A DNA stretch of 64,000 nt from Edwardsiella tarda ATCC 15947 = NBRC 105688 (GTDB taxonomy: Bacteria > Pseudomonadota > Gammaproteobacteria > Enterobacterales > Enterobacteriaceae), in NCBI RefSeq assembly GCF_003113495.2, contig NZ_CP084506.1:2170001-2234000 (forward strand), given 5' to 3'. Position numbers and translations under genes: made by a program. The stretch's first letter is position 1, and each line of letters opens with the position of its first letter. A model generated the notes under the pieces. The model searched no databases and was not told the origin of the DNA. It saw only the letters and a list, made by a program, of their open reading frames with translations. Of this stretch, positions 1 through 8,995 are shown piece after piece.

Positions 1-1047
1 TCTACGCTGTTCAATGCGCTGACCAAAGCGGGGATCGAAGCCGCTAACTTCCCGTTCTGTACCATCGAGCCGAACACCGGCGTGGTGCCGATGCCCGATC
101 CGCGTCTGGATCAGCTGGCCGAGATCGTGAAACCCCAGCGTACCCTGCCAACCACCATGGAGTTCGTCGACATCGCTGGCCTGGTGAAAGGGGCCTCCAA
201 AGGCGAAGGCCTGGGCAACCAGTTCCTGACCAACATTCGTGAAACCGAGGCCATCGGCCACGTGGTACGTTGCTTTGAGAACGACAACATCGTACACGTC
301 TCCGGCCGAGTCAATCCGGCGGAAGACATCGAGGTGATCAACACCGAGTTGGCGCTGGCGGATCTGGATACCTGTGAGCGCGCCATCCACCGCGTGCAGA
401 AGAAGGCCAAGGGCGGCGATAAAGACGCCAAACTGGAACTGTCCGCACTGGAAAAATGCCTGCCGCACCTGGAGCAGGCTGGCATGCTGCGCGCGCTGGA
501 TCTGAGCGACGAAGAGAAGGCGGCCATCAAGTATCTGAGCTTCCTGACGCTGAAACCGACCATGTATATCGCCAACGTCAACGAAGATGGCTTTGAAAAC
601 AACCCGTTCCTGGATCAGGTCCGCGCCATCGCCGAACAAGAAGGCTCCGTCGTGGTGCCGGTATGCGCCGCCGTCGAAGCGGACATCGCCGAACTGGATG
701 ATGCCGACCGTGACGAATTCATGGCCGAACTGGGTTTGGAAGAGCCGGGCCTGAACCGTGTGATCCGCGCCGGTTATAAGCTGCTGAACCTGCAAACCTA
801 CTTCACCGCCGGGGTGAAAGAAGTCCGCGCCTGGACCATCCCGGTCGGCGCCACCGCCCCGCAGGCGGCCGGTAAGATCCATACCGACTTCGAGAAAGGC
901 TTCATCCGCGCCCAGACCATCGCCTTTGATGACTTCATCACCTATAAGGGCGAACAGGGCGCCAAGGAAGCCGGTAAGATGCGTTCCGAAGGTAAGGACT
1001 ATATCGTCAAAGATGGCGATATCATGAACTTCCTGTTTAACGTCTAA
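1..1047 (+). CDS. ychF: Ribosome-binding ATPase YchF (5' end outside window)
   Basis: YchF is an Obg-type translational ATPase (it prefers ATP over GTP) that binds ribosomes and has been linked to the oxidative-stress response. The frame is open from base 1; the first codon visible matches Ser16 of the enteric protein, directly after the P-loop lysine. 348 of the usual 363 residues are present, so only the start and most of the P-loop lie outside the window. The [10 protein letters not shown] switch region, the [17 protein letters not shown] segment (G3-type motif) and the C-terminal TGS domain ending in MNFLFNV are intact. High G+C and normal enteric codon use mark it as core chromosome, unlike the island that starts about 330 bases downstream. 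Confidence 0.97.
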   Translation, partial: STLFNALTKAGIEAANFPFCTIEPNTGVVPMPDPRLDQLAEIVKPQRTLPTTMEFVDIAGLVKGASKGEGLGNQFLTNIRETEAIGHVVRCFENDNIVHVSGRVNPAEDIEVINTELALADLDTCERAIHRVQKKAKGGDKDAKLELSALEKCLPHLEQAGMLRALDLSDEEKAAIKYLSFLTLKPTMYIANVNEDGFENNPFLDQVRAIAEQEGSVVVPVCAAVEADIAELDDADRDEFMAELGLEEPGLNRVIRAGYKLLNLQTYFTAGVKEVRAWTIPVGATAPQAAGKIHTDFEKGFIRAQTIAFDDFITYKGEQGAKEAGKMRSEGKDYIVKDGDIMNFLFNV

Positions 1048-1104
1048 ATCGTTATTGTGGTCTCATGAGGTTTCACTGAATCTCAAGAAGACGGTGAAAC
1101 CCTA

Positions 1105-1135
1105 TAAAATCCACGCAATTGCGTGGATTTTTCAT
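1105..1135 (+). terminator. Rho-independent terminator of ychF
   Basis: A perfect 10-bp stem (AAATCCACGC / GCGTGGATTT) with an AATT loop runs into a T-rich tail. It begins about 58 bases after the ychF stop codon. From here to the IS end at about 1378 I see no gene, only A+T-rich sequence. Confidence 0.85.
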
Positions 1136-1377
1136 TTTATAAAGTCTTACCACATTTCGTAACCACCGTGAATCACTGCGATCGGTCAGTTCCCAATCAG
1201 AGAGAGAACCCCACACCGTCTCCTTTCAGGAAATGGCTAACGTGGAGTACAACAGATACCGAAAACAAAGAAAGAAAATAATTTAATATCAATACGTTAT
1301 AAACAATACGCTCAATAAATAAGCAACAAAAAGAAAAGAAACGCATTTTACAGCTCACTATTTTTCAATGAGTTAAG

Positions 1378-2422
1378 GGCGTTGTTGAATAAATCGAACT
1401 TTTGCTGTGTTGAAGGATCAGAGCTCAGATCCTCCCAACAACGCAGACGATGCCGTGGCAAAATAAAAATTCAAAATCACCAACTGGAAGACCTACAACA
1501 AGGCCCTCATCAACCGTGGCTCCCTCACTTTCTGGCTGGACGATGAGGCTATTCAGGCGTGATACGAATCAGCCACACCTTCATCCCGGGGAAGGCCTCA
1601 GCGCTATTCTTACCTTGCCATCAGGACCGTCCTCGTGATTAAACGCGTATTCCGCCTCACCCTACGCGCCGCACAGGGCTTTATTGATTCCATTTTTACG
1701 CTGATGGACGTTCCGCTGCGCTGCCCGGATTACACCAGCGTTAGCAAGCGAACAAAGTCAGTTAACATCAGTTTTAAAGCCCCCACCCGGAGTGAGATAG
1801 CCCATCTGGTGATTGATTCAACAGGACTGAAAGTCTTCGGTGAGGGTGAATGGAAAGTCAAAAAACAGGGTAAAGAACGTCGTCGCATCTGGCGAAAACT
1901 GCACCTTGCAGTCGATGCTAAAACACATGAAATAATCTGCGCCGACCTTTCACTGAACAATGTCACGGACGCAGAGGCCTTTCCCGGGTTAATCCGGCAG
2001 ACACACAGAAAAATCAGGTCAGCCGCTGCAGACGGAGCTTATGACACATGGTTATGTCACGATGAACTGCGCCGAAAGAAAATTAGTGTCCTCATCCCTC
2101 CCCGAAAGGGTACCGGTTACTGGCCCGGAGAATACGCAGACCGCAACCGTGCTGTTGCTAATCAGCGTCTGAGCGGGAGTAATGCCCGGTGGAAATGGAC
2201 AACAGATTACAATCGTCGCTCGATAGCGGAAACGGCGATGTACAGGGTGAAACAGCTATTCGGAGGTTCATTGACGCTGCGTGATTATGATGGGCAGGTT
2301 GCGGAGGCTATGGCCATGGTGCGTGCACTGAACAAAATGACGGAGGCAGGTATGCCAGAAAGCGTTCGTATTACCTGAAAACACGACCCGCTACGGGGAT
2401 CCTTGCCTGAAACCTGATTTAT
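1378..2422 (+). mobile_element. IS903-like element (IS5 family), inactive and cut at its right end
   Basis: The left end starts GGCGTTGTTGAATAAATC, a close match to IS903-type terminal repeats, and the length to 2422 is about 1045 bases against 1057 for IS903. The right inverted repeat stops after GAAACCTGATTTAT: the last 11 or so bases present in the second copy (near 9973) are replaced by unrelated sequence that I assign to the IS110-type element. The transposase frame carries two stop codons, so this copy cannot move by itself. Confidence 0.85.
1455..2378 (+). pseudogene. IS903-like DDE transposase with two in-frame stops
   Basis: This would be an IS5-family (IS903 group) transposase of about 307 residues. 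Translation from the GTG at 1455 gives the typical N-terminus (KFKITNWKTYNKAL) in the same frame as the long downstream frame from 1635, but TAA at 1464 and TGA at 1560 interrupt it; a CAA-to-TAA and a TGG-to-TGA change would explain them. The rest is intact: the DDE residues sit in LVIDSTGLK, AADGAYDT and RRSIAETAM, and the protein ends in ALNKMTEAGMPESVRIT. The open part from 1635 to 2378 still reads 247 residues but lacks the N-terminal DNA-binding region. Confidence 0.88.
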
Positions 2423-2690
2423 TCATAGATGGTCGCCTCCGGTTTGCCAAGCTAAACATGTTGTGGTGGATTTGCAGGTCATCAATTGCAGCCATAGATC
2501 CGGACTTTGCCGAGGTGATGTGAAACTCCTCTGTCCCTGATGGAATACGCTGATGGAGACCTCTATCAACAAAGCGCTCTTTCAGTAGCCTTGAATAAAC
2601 CGGGTTTTCCCCATCACGGTCTGACCTGTCCTGCCATCACGTCATGCTTGCCTGAACAATCGGTGGTGTTGTTTCTGTCTTATTGACTCA
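2423..2690 (-). ncRNA. Possible bridge/seek RNA region of the IS1111-type element
   Basis: About 260 bases follow the recombinase stop codon inside the element, and I see no gene in them. In IS1111-group elements the guide (bridge/seek) RNA is encoded in this 3' noncoding end. The assignment rests on position alone: I did not fold the sequence or match its guide loops to a target. Confidence 0.25.
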
Positions 2691-2695
2691 GATAA

Positions 2696-3735
2696 TTAAA
2701 CGTTTATCACTGCTGCACAGTACTCCTGGTCTTTTGACAATAGTGCCCACACAATCCGCGCATTCTTATTAGCCAATGCTACTGAGGCAATGTTGTTATT
2801 TCGGCGTGCCAGTAGGTAGCCGACTGGCCCATCCCGATACAGCATCCTGTTTACGTTTGACCGACTGCAACACAGCCCTGGCTCCGTGAATAAGTGAGGT
2901 TCGTAAATAAACATCACCTCGTTTGCTTATCCCGAGCAAGACTTGTTTGCCACCACTTGAATGCTGACGTGGAACCAGTCCTAACCAGGCAGCCAACTGT
3001 CGGCTATTTTCGAAATTGTTGGCGTTGCCGATAGTCGCAATGAGTGCGGTGGCGGTGACTGGGCCAATGCCTGGGATCTTGCTGATACGCTGACATAGCG
3101 CATTTTGGTGGTAGCACTGCTCAATCTGCTTGTCGAGCGTAGCGATGACATCGAACAGATATGCCATATGGTGCTGTAACAGACTCAGTTGTACACGAAA
3201 TAGAGATGGTAATGAGTTATTGGCATCTTCCAGGATCTCAGGTAACTGTAGTTGTAACTGCTGGATCCCCCGGGATACAACGATGCCAAATTCAGCCAAT
3301 AGCCCCCGAATTTGATTCGCCTGAGCGGTCCGTTGTTTGATGAAACTCTGACGACTCCGGTGAAGTGCCAATACGGCTTGTTGCTCAGGAGTCTTGACTG
3401 GCACGAACCGCATGTTAGGTCGAGTGACGGCTTCGCAAATAGCCTCTGCGTCTGCAGCATCATGCTTATTGGTTTTGACATAGGGCTTGACGAACTGAGG
3501 GGCCATCAGCTTGACGTTATGGCCCATCGATATTAGTTTGCCGGCCCAAAAGTGGGCAGAAGCACAGGCTTCCATGCCGATCAAACATGGAGGGATGTTG
3601 GCAAAAAAGGAAAGCATTTTTGCTCGCTTGAGTTGCTTGTTGAACAAGCGCTTGCCGTGTTCGTCAGTTCCGTGGATCTGAAAAACCTCTTTTGCCAAAT
3701 CGATGCCGATAGTCTTAACACTTATGATGGCCGCT
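2696..3735 (-). pseudogene. IS1111-group DEDD transposase, frameshifted near the C-terminus
   Basis: The N-terminal RuvC-like part shows [23 protein letters not shown] and [14 protein letters not shown]. The C-terminal half has the helix-hairpin-helix region [16 protein letters not shown] and the block [22 protein letters not shown] that contains the conserved serine. The frame is lost around 2820: GWASRL continues as PTGTPK, while the expected [26 protein letters not shown] lies in another frame and stops at 2696. No clear start codon precedes [10 protein letters not shown] (about 3730). As a result the frame runs on from the upstream IS3 orfB and reads as one long fused frame. Probably inactive. 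Confidence 0.82.
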
Positions 3736-3815
3736 CCGCTCAAGTAGTGACGATTTATCGTCCCACTGTGGCACAAGATGTAGGGGGCGACCATTCCATT
3801 AATAAAGCCTGTACG

Positions 3816-4466
3816 GTTATATCGCTCAATATATGCATTCTGTTGAGGTTTGCCGAGTTGAATAAAACGCAGGGTTATCTTTTGCTGAGCCGCCCATGTC
3901 ATCAGTATCCTGCTGGTATATTCTGGCCTGTTGTCGCACCGTATGGCTGCCGGTTTTCCCTTCCATTCGATGAGCCGCTCCAGTGTTCGCACAACCCGAT
4001 TCGTCGGGAGAGAAAAATCAACGTCTATTGCCAGTGCCTCACGGTTAAAATCATCGATAACATTCAGCAGACGAACTGAGCGACCATCCGATAGCTGATC
4101 GTGCATGAAGTCCATCGACCAGCATTCATTACTGTTTTCAGGAACCCTCAGTGGTTCAGGCTTATCCCTTTTAAGTCGTTTTTTCAGCTTTATGCGCATG
4201 TTCAGCGACAACTCGCAGTAAATTCTGTACACCCTTTTGTGGTTGAACCGGAAGCCTTTTACGTTGCGCAGGTATAAAAAACACAGGCCAAATCCCCAGT
4301 TTCGCTGGCTGTCAGTGATGTGGAGCAGCCAGTCAGCAATGAGGTCATTTTCTGCGTTCAGTTGGGGCTGATAGCGATAGCAACTACAAACAGCTTACAG
4401 GCAAAAGTACGCTGACGTTTCGACTTCTGACTGCGTGCTGTGCCATCTGCTTTCGATGAGATGGCG
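3816..4466 (-). pseudogene. IS3-family orfB (DDE transposase), frameshifted and truncated
   Basis: Family features are present in sequence order: ACKLFVVA, then in a second frame [52 protein letters not shown], then [14 protein letters not shown] with the first catalytic Asp, [11 protein letters not shown] with the second, and [15 protein letters not shown] with the catalytic Glu. The normal sequence is lost after YNRT at about 3815, where the IS110-type element begins. A frame change lies near 4378. It is a relic. Confidence 0.8.
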
Positions 4467-4732
4467 TCACCACTTTTTTGCCATGGCTTCCTGAATGATT
4501 TCGGCTTTGAGCCGCTCTTCAGCATACATTTTTTGAGGCGACGATTTTCGTCTTCCAGGTCTTTCAGGCGTGTCATCATGGAAGCGTCCATACCGCCAAA
4601 GCGTGAACGCCATTTATAGAAATTAGCATTGCTCATGCCATGCTCGCGGCACAGCTCAGCCACCGGTGTTCCGGCCTCGGCTTGCTTCAGGATGGACATG
4701 ATCTGGCTGTCAGTGAAACGTGATTTTTTCAT
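4467..4732 (-). pseudogene. IS3-family orfA (HTH protein), frameshifted
   Basis: The protein starts MKKSRFTDSQIMSILKQAE and continues with CREHGMSNANFYKWR and the leucine-zipper stretch LKDLEDENRRLKK, as in orfA of the IS407-like IS3 group. After RRLKK the expected MYAEERLKAEIIQEAMAKKW is in another frame. One base appears to be missing in the A6 run (T6 at 4529-4534 on the plus strand). In the restored frame a stop lies at 4467, giving about 88 residues, the family length. Confidence 0.8.
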
Positions 4733-4799
4733 AGAGATCTCCCCAGTTTAGATTACGATAAAATTCTACTTATCAACACACCGATTTTCCGGGGGGGGT

Positions 4800-4945
4800 A
4801 CCATATCATGGCTGTTAGAATCAAGGTAATCAATCTACCACTGTAGCATCATAATACGTTGGTTCAGGTGCTTGGCTTTGTGGGGATACACAGCGTACGG
4901 ACACTGTACGCTTCTTTAATGGATGGCTCACTTATTTTTTGAACA
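4800..4945 (-). pseudogene. Remnant of a P4-type tyrosine integrase, C-terminal end (copy 1A)
   Basis: Read on the minus strand, the sequence gives HKAKHLNQRIMMLQW, a stop codon, then IDYLDSNSHDMV. This is the C-terminal tail of P4-like phage integrases (pattern ...RR.MMQWWADYLD). Further upstream, in other frames, lie decayed traces of the preceding region. It is closely similar to the better preserved copy at 7113-7412 and lies in the same orientation, so the two flank the DUF262/HEPN pair as direct repeats. Confidence 0.65.
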
Positions 4946-5217
4946 TAAATTACACTCACTCAAGGTACTAATCCATTGATTTTGTTTGATATTACCATGA
5001 ATAATCAGAACTTTGTGCGTATAAGGTAGTTCAAATAGATCAATTGCAAAAAAGATGCTGAAACTATTTAAATGTTAATTATAATTAATGTAACTATATA
5101 TTGTGCTATGACTAATGCTTCTATACTCACTAAGTTATCCTTGAGAGGTTGTAGTGGTGTTTATTTTTCCTACTCATTAATGTAACATATATTCAATTCT
5201 TTTAATGAGGTCCTACT

Positions 5218-6333
5218 ATGTCTGTTAATGATGCAAAAAAACTTGCGGACAAACTTTTCCCAGTATTTGATGATGATGATGTTTCCATAGTTGATATTCC
5301 CCCAGAGCAGCGCCGGTTGCATACAGAAACTTATGATTTTTCAATATCAACACTGGTTGATTATTTAAAAAGTGGTGCTGTTTTTATTCCTGATTTTCAA
5401 AGGAAGTATGTTTGGAATAGAGGACAGGCATCAAGATTGATCGAATCTTTAATAATCCAATGCCCTATTCCCGTTATTTATTTGAATCAAGAGAAAGACG
5501 AAAGCTTATCTGTTATTGATGGCAATCAACGATTGACTTCAATTAAGCTTTTTATTGAGGATGGCTTTGAATTACAGGGACTGACAGCATACCCAGAATT
5601 AGAAGGGAATTTGTTTTCATCTTTGGATGCGAGATTTCGCAGACATATTTTAAATAGAACATTGAGATGTATAACTATATTAAAAGAAACTCACCCTCAA
5701 ATTAAAATTGATGTCTTTGAAAGGATTAATACTGGTGCTGTGCAATTAAATCCCCAAGAGGTACGCCATGGCGTTTATCATGGCCCATTATTTACTATGA
5801 TTGATGAAGTAAGTGAAGAAAAAGTGTGGAAAGAGTTGACAGGCATTAAAAATGATACGCGAATGAAGAATAATGAGCTCATATTAAGAGCTTTTGCGCT
5901 TTCATTTTCTGCCACACCATACAGGAAACCGTTAAAGAAATTTCTTAATACCTTTAGTTCTGAAAATCAATATATTGAACCTAATCTTGCTTTAGAATGG
6001 CGTAGTAGATTTCTTAGGGCATTGAACTGCATTAATAAATTGTTCGGCAAAAAAGCATTTAGAGTCCTAAATGAAAACTTAGAACCGCAAGTGAAAAACT
6101 TTAACTCTGCATTATTTGATGCTCTTATTGTCGGCTTTATGACATCAAGATTTAATCAGAATTTAGTAAATGAATTGAATGGCATAGCGCTTAATGATTT
6201 TTTAATAAATTTCCAGAGAATTATATCAGAGGAACGTTTTAATGAGTCGATTACTTCTGGCACGTCAGCAACGCAATTAGTTCATTATCGTATTAGCACA
6301 ATGAAAGCATTCATTGAACGGTATTTCGACTGA
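5218..6333 (+). CDS. DUF262 (ParB/Srx-like) protein, first gene of a DUF262 + HEPN pair
   Basis: The protein has 371 residues. The DUF262 domain covers about residues 40-190: FIPDFQRKYVW (57-66), VIDGNQRLTSI (99-109) and VFERINTGAVQLNPQEVRHGVY (about 165-187). These are the FQRxYVW, DGxQRL and FxRINxG...L...ExR motifs of the family, whose members include the GmrS half of type IV restriction enzymes and many other nuclease or nucleotide-binding defence proteins. There is no DUF1524 (HNH) partner domain; the C-terminal half has no motif I recognise. The start is supported by TGAGGT nine bases upstream. The stop overlaps the next gene by one base (TGATG), implying translational coupling. The A+T-rich composition is unlike the host chromosome. 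A defence role is inference from domain and context. Confidence 0.85.
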   Translation: MSVNDAKKLADKLFPVFDDDDVSIVDIPPEQRRLHTETYDFSISTLVDYLKSGAVFIPDFQRKYVWNRGQASRLIESLIIQCPIPVIYLNQEKDESLSVIDGNQRLTSIKLFIEDGFELQGLTAYPELEGNLFSSLDARFRRHILNRTLRCITILKETHPQIKIDVFERINTGAVQLNPQEVRHGVYHGPLFTMIDEVSEEKVWKELTGIKNDTRMKNNELILRAFALSFSATPYRKPLKKFLNTFSSENQYIEPNLALEWRSRFLRALNCINKLFGKKAFRVLNENLEPQVKNFNSALFDALIVGFMTSRFNQNLVNELNGIALNDFLINFQRIISEERFNESITSGTSATQLVHYRISTMKAFIERYFD

Positions 6334-7049
6334 TGGCATACGTTAAAAGTGCATCTAGGAAGCAATTCGAGCAGATTCATTTAAGTTTGCTCGAACAGGT
6401 TCGCTATGTATCAAAGATAAAAGAGCTAAGATCAGACATTGTACATAGTGTTTATAATAACGCGATATTCAGAGCATCCGCTGCATTCGAAGATTACATT
6501 AAGGAGGTTTTGGAAGATTGGATTGATATGCTTAATAACAATAACGGATGTCTTTCACACTTACCTGATGAGATTATATTATTCTCTTTATTTAAAAACC
6601 AAGAGAAAAATTTCATAAATTACATATCACATGGCTCAGAGTCCATAATGATGAGCGACTTGAATAAGTGTAAAGATAAACTTCAGGTGTTAACTTCACC
6701 AGGTTGCCCTGTTAAACCAGTTATTGTCTCAAAACAGCTAATCATGGATAAAAAATATCCATCTAAAAAAAATATTAAAATTATTTTTAATAGATTTGGA
6801 ATTAAAGATATATTTAAAGCTATGGCTATGAAAGGTAAAAAGGATTATGAACTCATGCTTCAATCTTTTTCTGATAGCCGTACGGAATTAGCTCATTCTT
6901 ATTCTTCTACTAATATTACGAAAGGCACTGTTATTGGTAACTTAAATAATGTAAAAGAGATTGTTAAAATTCTCGATAGAATATTATATACACATATTTG
7001 TGCTAAAAGTGGTAGTAAATACTGGAAAACAGAATTATTAATTGTTTAA
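6333..7049 (+). CDS. HEPN-type protein (MAE_28990/RiboL-PSP-HEPN-like), second gene of the pair
   Basis: The protein has 238 residues and is mostly alpha-helical. The N-terminus (LRSDIVHSVYNNAIFRASAAFEDYIKEVLEDW, residues 32-63 in separate helices) resembles HEPN proteins of the MAE_28990/MAE_18760 type. Near the C-terminus DSRTELAHSY supplies Arg183 and His188, an Rx4H motif typical of metal-independent HEPN ribonucleases and toxins. It begins one base inside the stop codon of the DUF262 gene and has no separate promoter, so the two are an obligate pair. No signal peptide or membrane segment is visible. Probable role: RNA-cutting effector or toxin controlled by the DUF262 protein. The family call is by motif and fold pattern; the functional link is inferred. 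Confidence 0.75.
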   Translation: MAYVKSASRKQFEQIHLSLLEQVRYVSKIKELRSDIVHSVYNNAIFRASAAFEDYIKEVLEDWIDMLNNNNGCLSHLPDEIILFSLFKNQEKNFINYISHGSESIMMSDLNKCKDKLQVLTSPGCPVKPVIVSKQLIMDKKYPSKKNIKIIFNRFGIKDIFKAMAMKGKKDYELMLQSFSDSRTELAHSYSSTNITKGTVIGNLNNVKEIVKILDRILYTHICAKSGSKYWKTELLIV

Positions 7050-7112
7050 TATTATTGCGGCTAATGTCTTTAGCCGCATTTTAGTTGAAGCCATCTTTGG
7101 CCTCTGTGTTTA

Positions 7113-7412
7113 TCATATATGAGAAAACTCAAATGGCCTGACCATAGCATTGCTGTTAACATTAAGGAAATCAGCCCACCACTGCAACATCAAACGGCGC
7201 TGATCAAAGTGCTTGGCCTTGCAGCACGGACGCTGTTGCTTTCCTTGTGGCTCATCTAAAGCTCTACAGCGTCTTCTGACCACAAACCAGACTCAATTAA
7301 GGCACAACATGCAAGTGTGCGGAAGCCGTGCCAATGATGTCCTGCTTCGTGCCATAGCCCATATTGATTGCGCAGGGCTTTGTTGATGGTATTTGTAAAC
7401 AGAGCAGTTAAG
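7113..7412 (-). pseudogene. P4-type tyrosine integrase, C-terminal third (copy 1B)
   Basis: The minus strand reads TALFTNTINKALRNQYGLWHE, then HHWHGFRTLACCALIESGLWSEDAVEL, a stop, MSHKESNSVRAA, then after a frame change AKHFDQRRLMLQWWADFLNVNSNAMVRPF and a stop at 7113. HGFR is the box-II Arg motif (HxxR), and HKESNSVRAA occupies the position of the HxxR...Y block just before the catalytic tyrosine of P4-like integrases. One in-frame stop and one frameshift make it nonfunctional. It is a direct repeat of the fragment at 4800-4945. Confidence 0.8.
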
Positions 7413-7562
7413 CGGCAAAGCAATATCGCGTCCAATCATCCATCAGCGCCACACACTGAGGCCACAACGTCCTATGTTGATATTATATAGTCTTGCCTGC
7501 CCAATCACGAAATGTTGATCTGAACCCATTCTGCGTTAAGTTGGGATATCTCATGCGTTTCA
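7410..7562 (-). pseudogene. Second integrase type, internally deleted C-terminal end (copy 2A)
   Basis: The minus strand reads MRYPNLTQNGFRSTFRDWAGKTI, a stop, then YQHRTLWPQCVALMDDWTRYCFAA and a stop at 7410. GFRSTFRDWA is the box-II region of integrases of the HGFRSTFRDWA type, and LWPQCVALMDDWTRYC is their C-terminal helix. The roughly 40-50 residues normally between them, including the catalytic tyrosine, are missing. The 3' end abuts the copy 1B fragment. The C-terminal segment is repeated, about three-quarters identical by eye, at 9843-9972 on the far side of the Septu-like genes. Confidence 0.72.
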
Positions 7563-7813
7563 ACACTGACAGTTAAGCGGCATTAGGAGGAATTCATCTT
7601 TTGTAAGACATCACTGTATCATCGAAGACGTTATTTGAGCTAGCATCTTTTTACAATCTTAACGATATCTTAGGTTAGTGTTAGTATGCGCTGATAGAAA
7701 ATGTTAATTATTGCATGTAATCTGGTTGTTTATTATCCAATTATTTTGATGTATAATAACTACTATTCAATAGTATAGTCATCATTTACTGGTTTGTAAA
7801 GTAGAGGGTATTA

Positions 7814-8995
7814 ATGAAAATACAAAAAATTGATATCAAAGATGTTGGTGGTATAAAAAGAGCAATAATTAATTTTGATGCAAGTATGAATATTATTTGT
7901 GGACCAAATGGGATCGGGAAAACCACAATTTTAGATTCCGTAGCACATAGTTTTATTGCTACAAACAGCTATGTCCTTAAAAGACATGCTCAGTCTACTG
8001 ATGGTCAGATAAATACCGTATTAAATGATTGTGACAATATTAGAGAGAATCACATTTCCCTTGAACAGTTCAATCCTGAGGATTATTCATATATTAGTGG
8101 CTTAAGCGAGTCAGGAAGGAAAGTGATTTATTTGAGCATTTCTAGAATGTTCAAATATGTATCTTTATCTAATATTTCTAAAGATGAGGAAAGACAAGAT
8201 CATAGCATATACACACTTTTGACTAACGGAATTTCGGTTGCGGATATGAAAAATTGGTTCGCAAAACGCTGCCTGTTCGTTAATACACCAGAAGCATTAA
8301 GTGAAAATAATAAAGTTAATTTGGAGTTGGCAAAAAAATGTTTTTCGCTGCTTAATGCTGAATATAAATTTTCTCGCGTAGATGCAAAAAAATTTGATGT
8401 TTTCGTGTCTACTCCGAATGGGGAAATTTGGTATGAATATTTGTCATCAGGATTTAAATCATGTCTGAGTATTTTATTCGGTATAATCAAAGAGATTGAA
8501 CTAAGAATGCCTGATGAAAATTGTTTAGCACAGTATTTTGATGGCATTGTGTTGATTGATGAACTGGAAATGCATCTTCACCCTGAATGGCAGTCTAAAA
8601 TTGTTTCTGTTTTGCGAGGCACATTTCCTGCAACACAATTTATAGTTACTACTCATAGTCCTCACATTATACAAAATGCAGAACCTAATCAGATAATTGC
8701 ATTAGGAACAGATAGTAATGGATATACATACGTCAGAGAACTCCCAAGTAATGAGTTTGGTTATACAGGATGGACATTAGATGAGGTACTCAAAGATGTA
8801 ATGGGGATGGAGGACACAAGAAGTAAGAAATTACAAAATATGCTTGCTGCATTTGATCAAGCTATTGATGAGGAGAATAAAATTGAAGCAGAGCGCATTT
8901 ATAAAGAATTAGATAGGGCACTTCATCCAGCAAATGTGCTTAGAAAAATGCTTAGCATTGATCTTTCCTCAGTAATCGAGGAGGGCAATAAATAA
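7814..8995 (+). CDS. Septu-like ATPase (PtuA-like, AAA/ABC-type)
   Basis: The protein has 393 residues. The N-terminus reads MKIQKIDIKDVGGIKRA, followed by Walker A GPNGIGKTT (30-38), an ABC-type signature region LSSGFKSCLSIL (210-221), Walker B GIVLIDE (244-250), a D-loop LEMHLHPEW and an H-switch TTHSPHII (279-286). This is the AAA_15/AAA_21, SMC-like ATPase fold used by PtuA of Septu and related defence ATPases. The gene is directly followed by an HNH nuclease gene, and the pair matches Septu; it is somewhat short for PtuA. About 400 mostly noncoding bases precede it. Start: ATG preceded by GTAGAGGGTATTA. In the family the ATPase binds or senses and controls the HNH subunit during phage infection; that role here is inferred from homology and pairing. 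Confidence 0.85.
   Translation: MKIQKIDIKDVGGIKRAIINFDASMNIICGPNGIGKTTILDSVAHSFIATNSYVLKRHAQSTDGQINTVLNDCDNIRENHISLEQFNPEDYSYISGLSESGRKVIYLSISRMFKYVSLSNISKDEERQDHSIYTLLTNGISVADMKNWFAKRCLFVNTPEALSENNKVNLELAKKCFSLLNAEYKFSRVDAKKFDVFVSTPNGEIWYEYLSSGFKSCLSILFGIIKEIELRMPDENCLAQYFDGIVLIDELEMHLHPEWQSKIVSVLRGTFPATQFIVTTHSPHIIQNAEPNQIIALGTDSNGYTYVRELPSNEFGYTGWTLDEVLKDVMGMEDTRSKKLQNMLAAFDQAIDEENKIEAERIYKELDRALHPANVLRKMLSIDLSSVIEEGNK

Larger units (their letters stand above)
2423..3815 (-). mobile_element. IS110-family element, IS1111 group, decayed
   Basis: The element is bounded on the left by the cut right end of the IS903-like element and on the right by an interrupted IS3-type orfB, so its two flanks belong to different elements. 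It contains a DEDD-type recombinase gene broken near its 3' end and about 260 noncoding bases after it. The boundaries are inferred from where the neighbouring IS sequences stop matching their families, and they are accurate only to a few bases. Confidence 0.7.
3816..4799 (-). mobile_element. IS3-family element (IS407-like group), interrupted and frameshifted
   Basis: The element carries an orfA/orfB pair reading on the minus strand, with an end at about 4799 next to a run of eight G residues on the plus strand (CCCCCCCCGGAAAATC on the minus strand). orfA and orfB are both frameshifted. orfB ends abruptly at the IS110-type element, and I could not find its 3' remainder in the window. The outer end abuts the last codons of an integrase remnant. 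Confidence 0.75.

Noticed and set aside
2796..4232. A 478-residue open frame that could look like a fused transposase
   Set aside because: It joins an IS3-type orfB fragment to an IS110-type recombinase through noncoding sequence between them ([14 protein letters not shown]...), so it is an insertion junction, not a gene.
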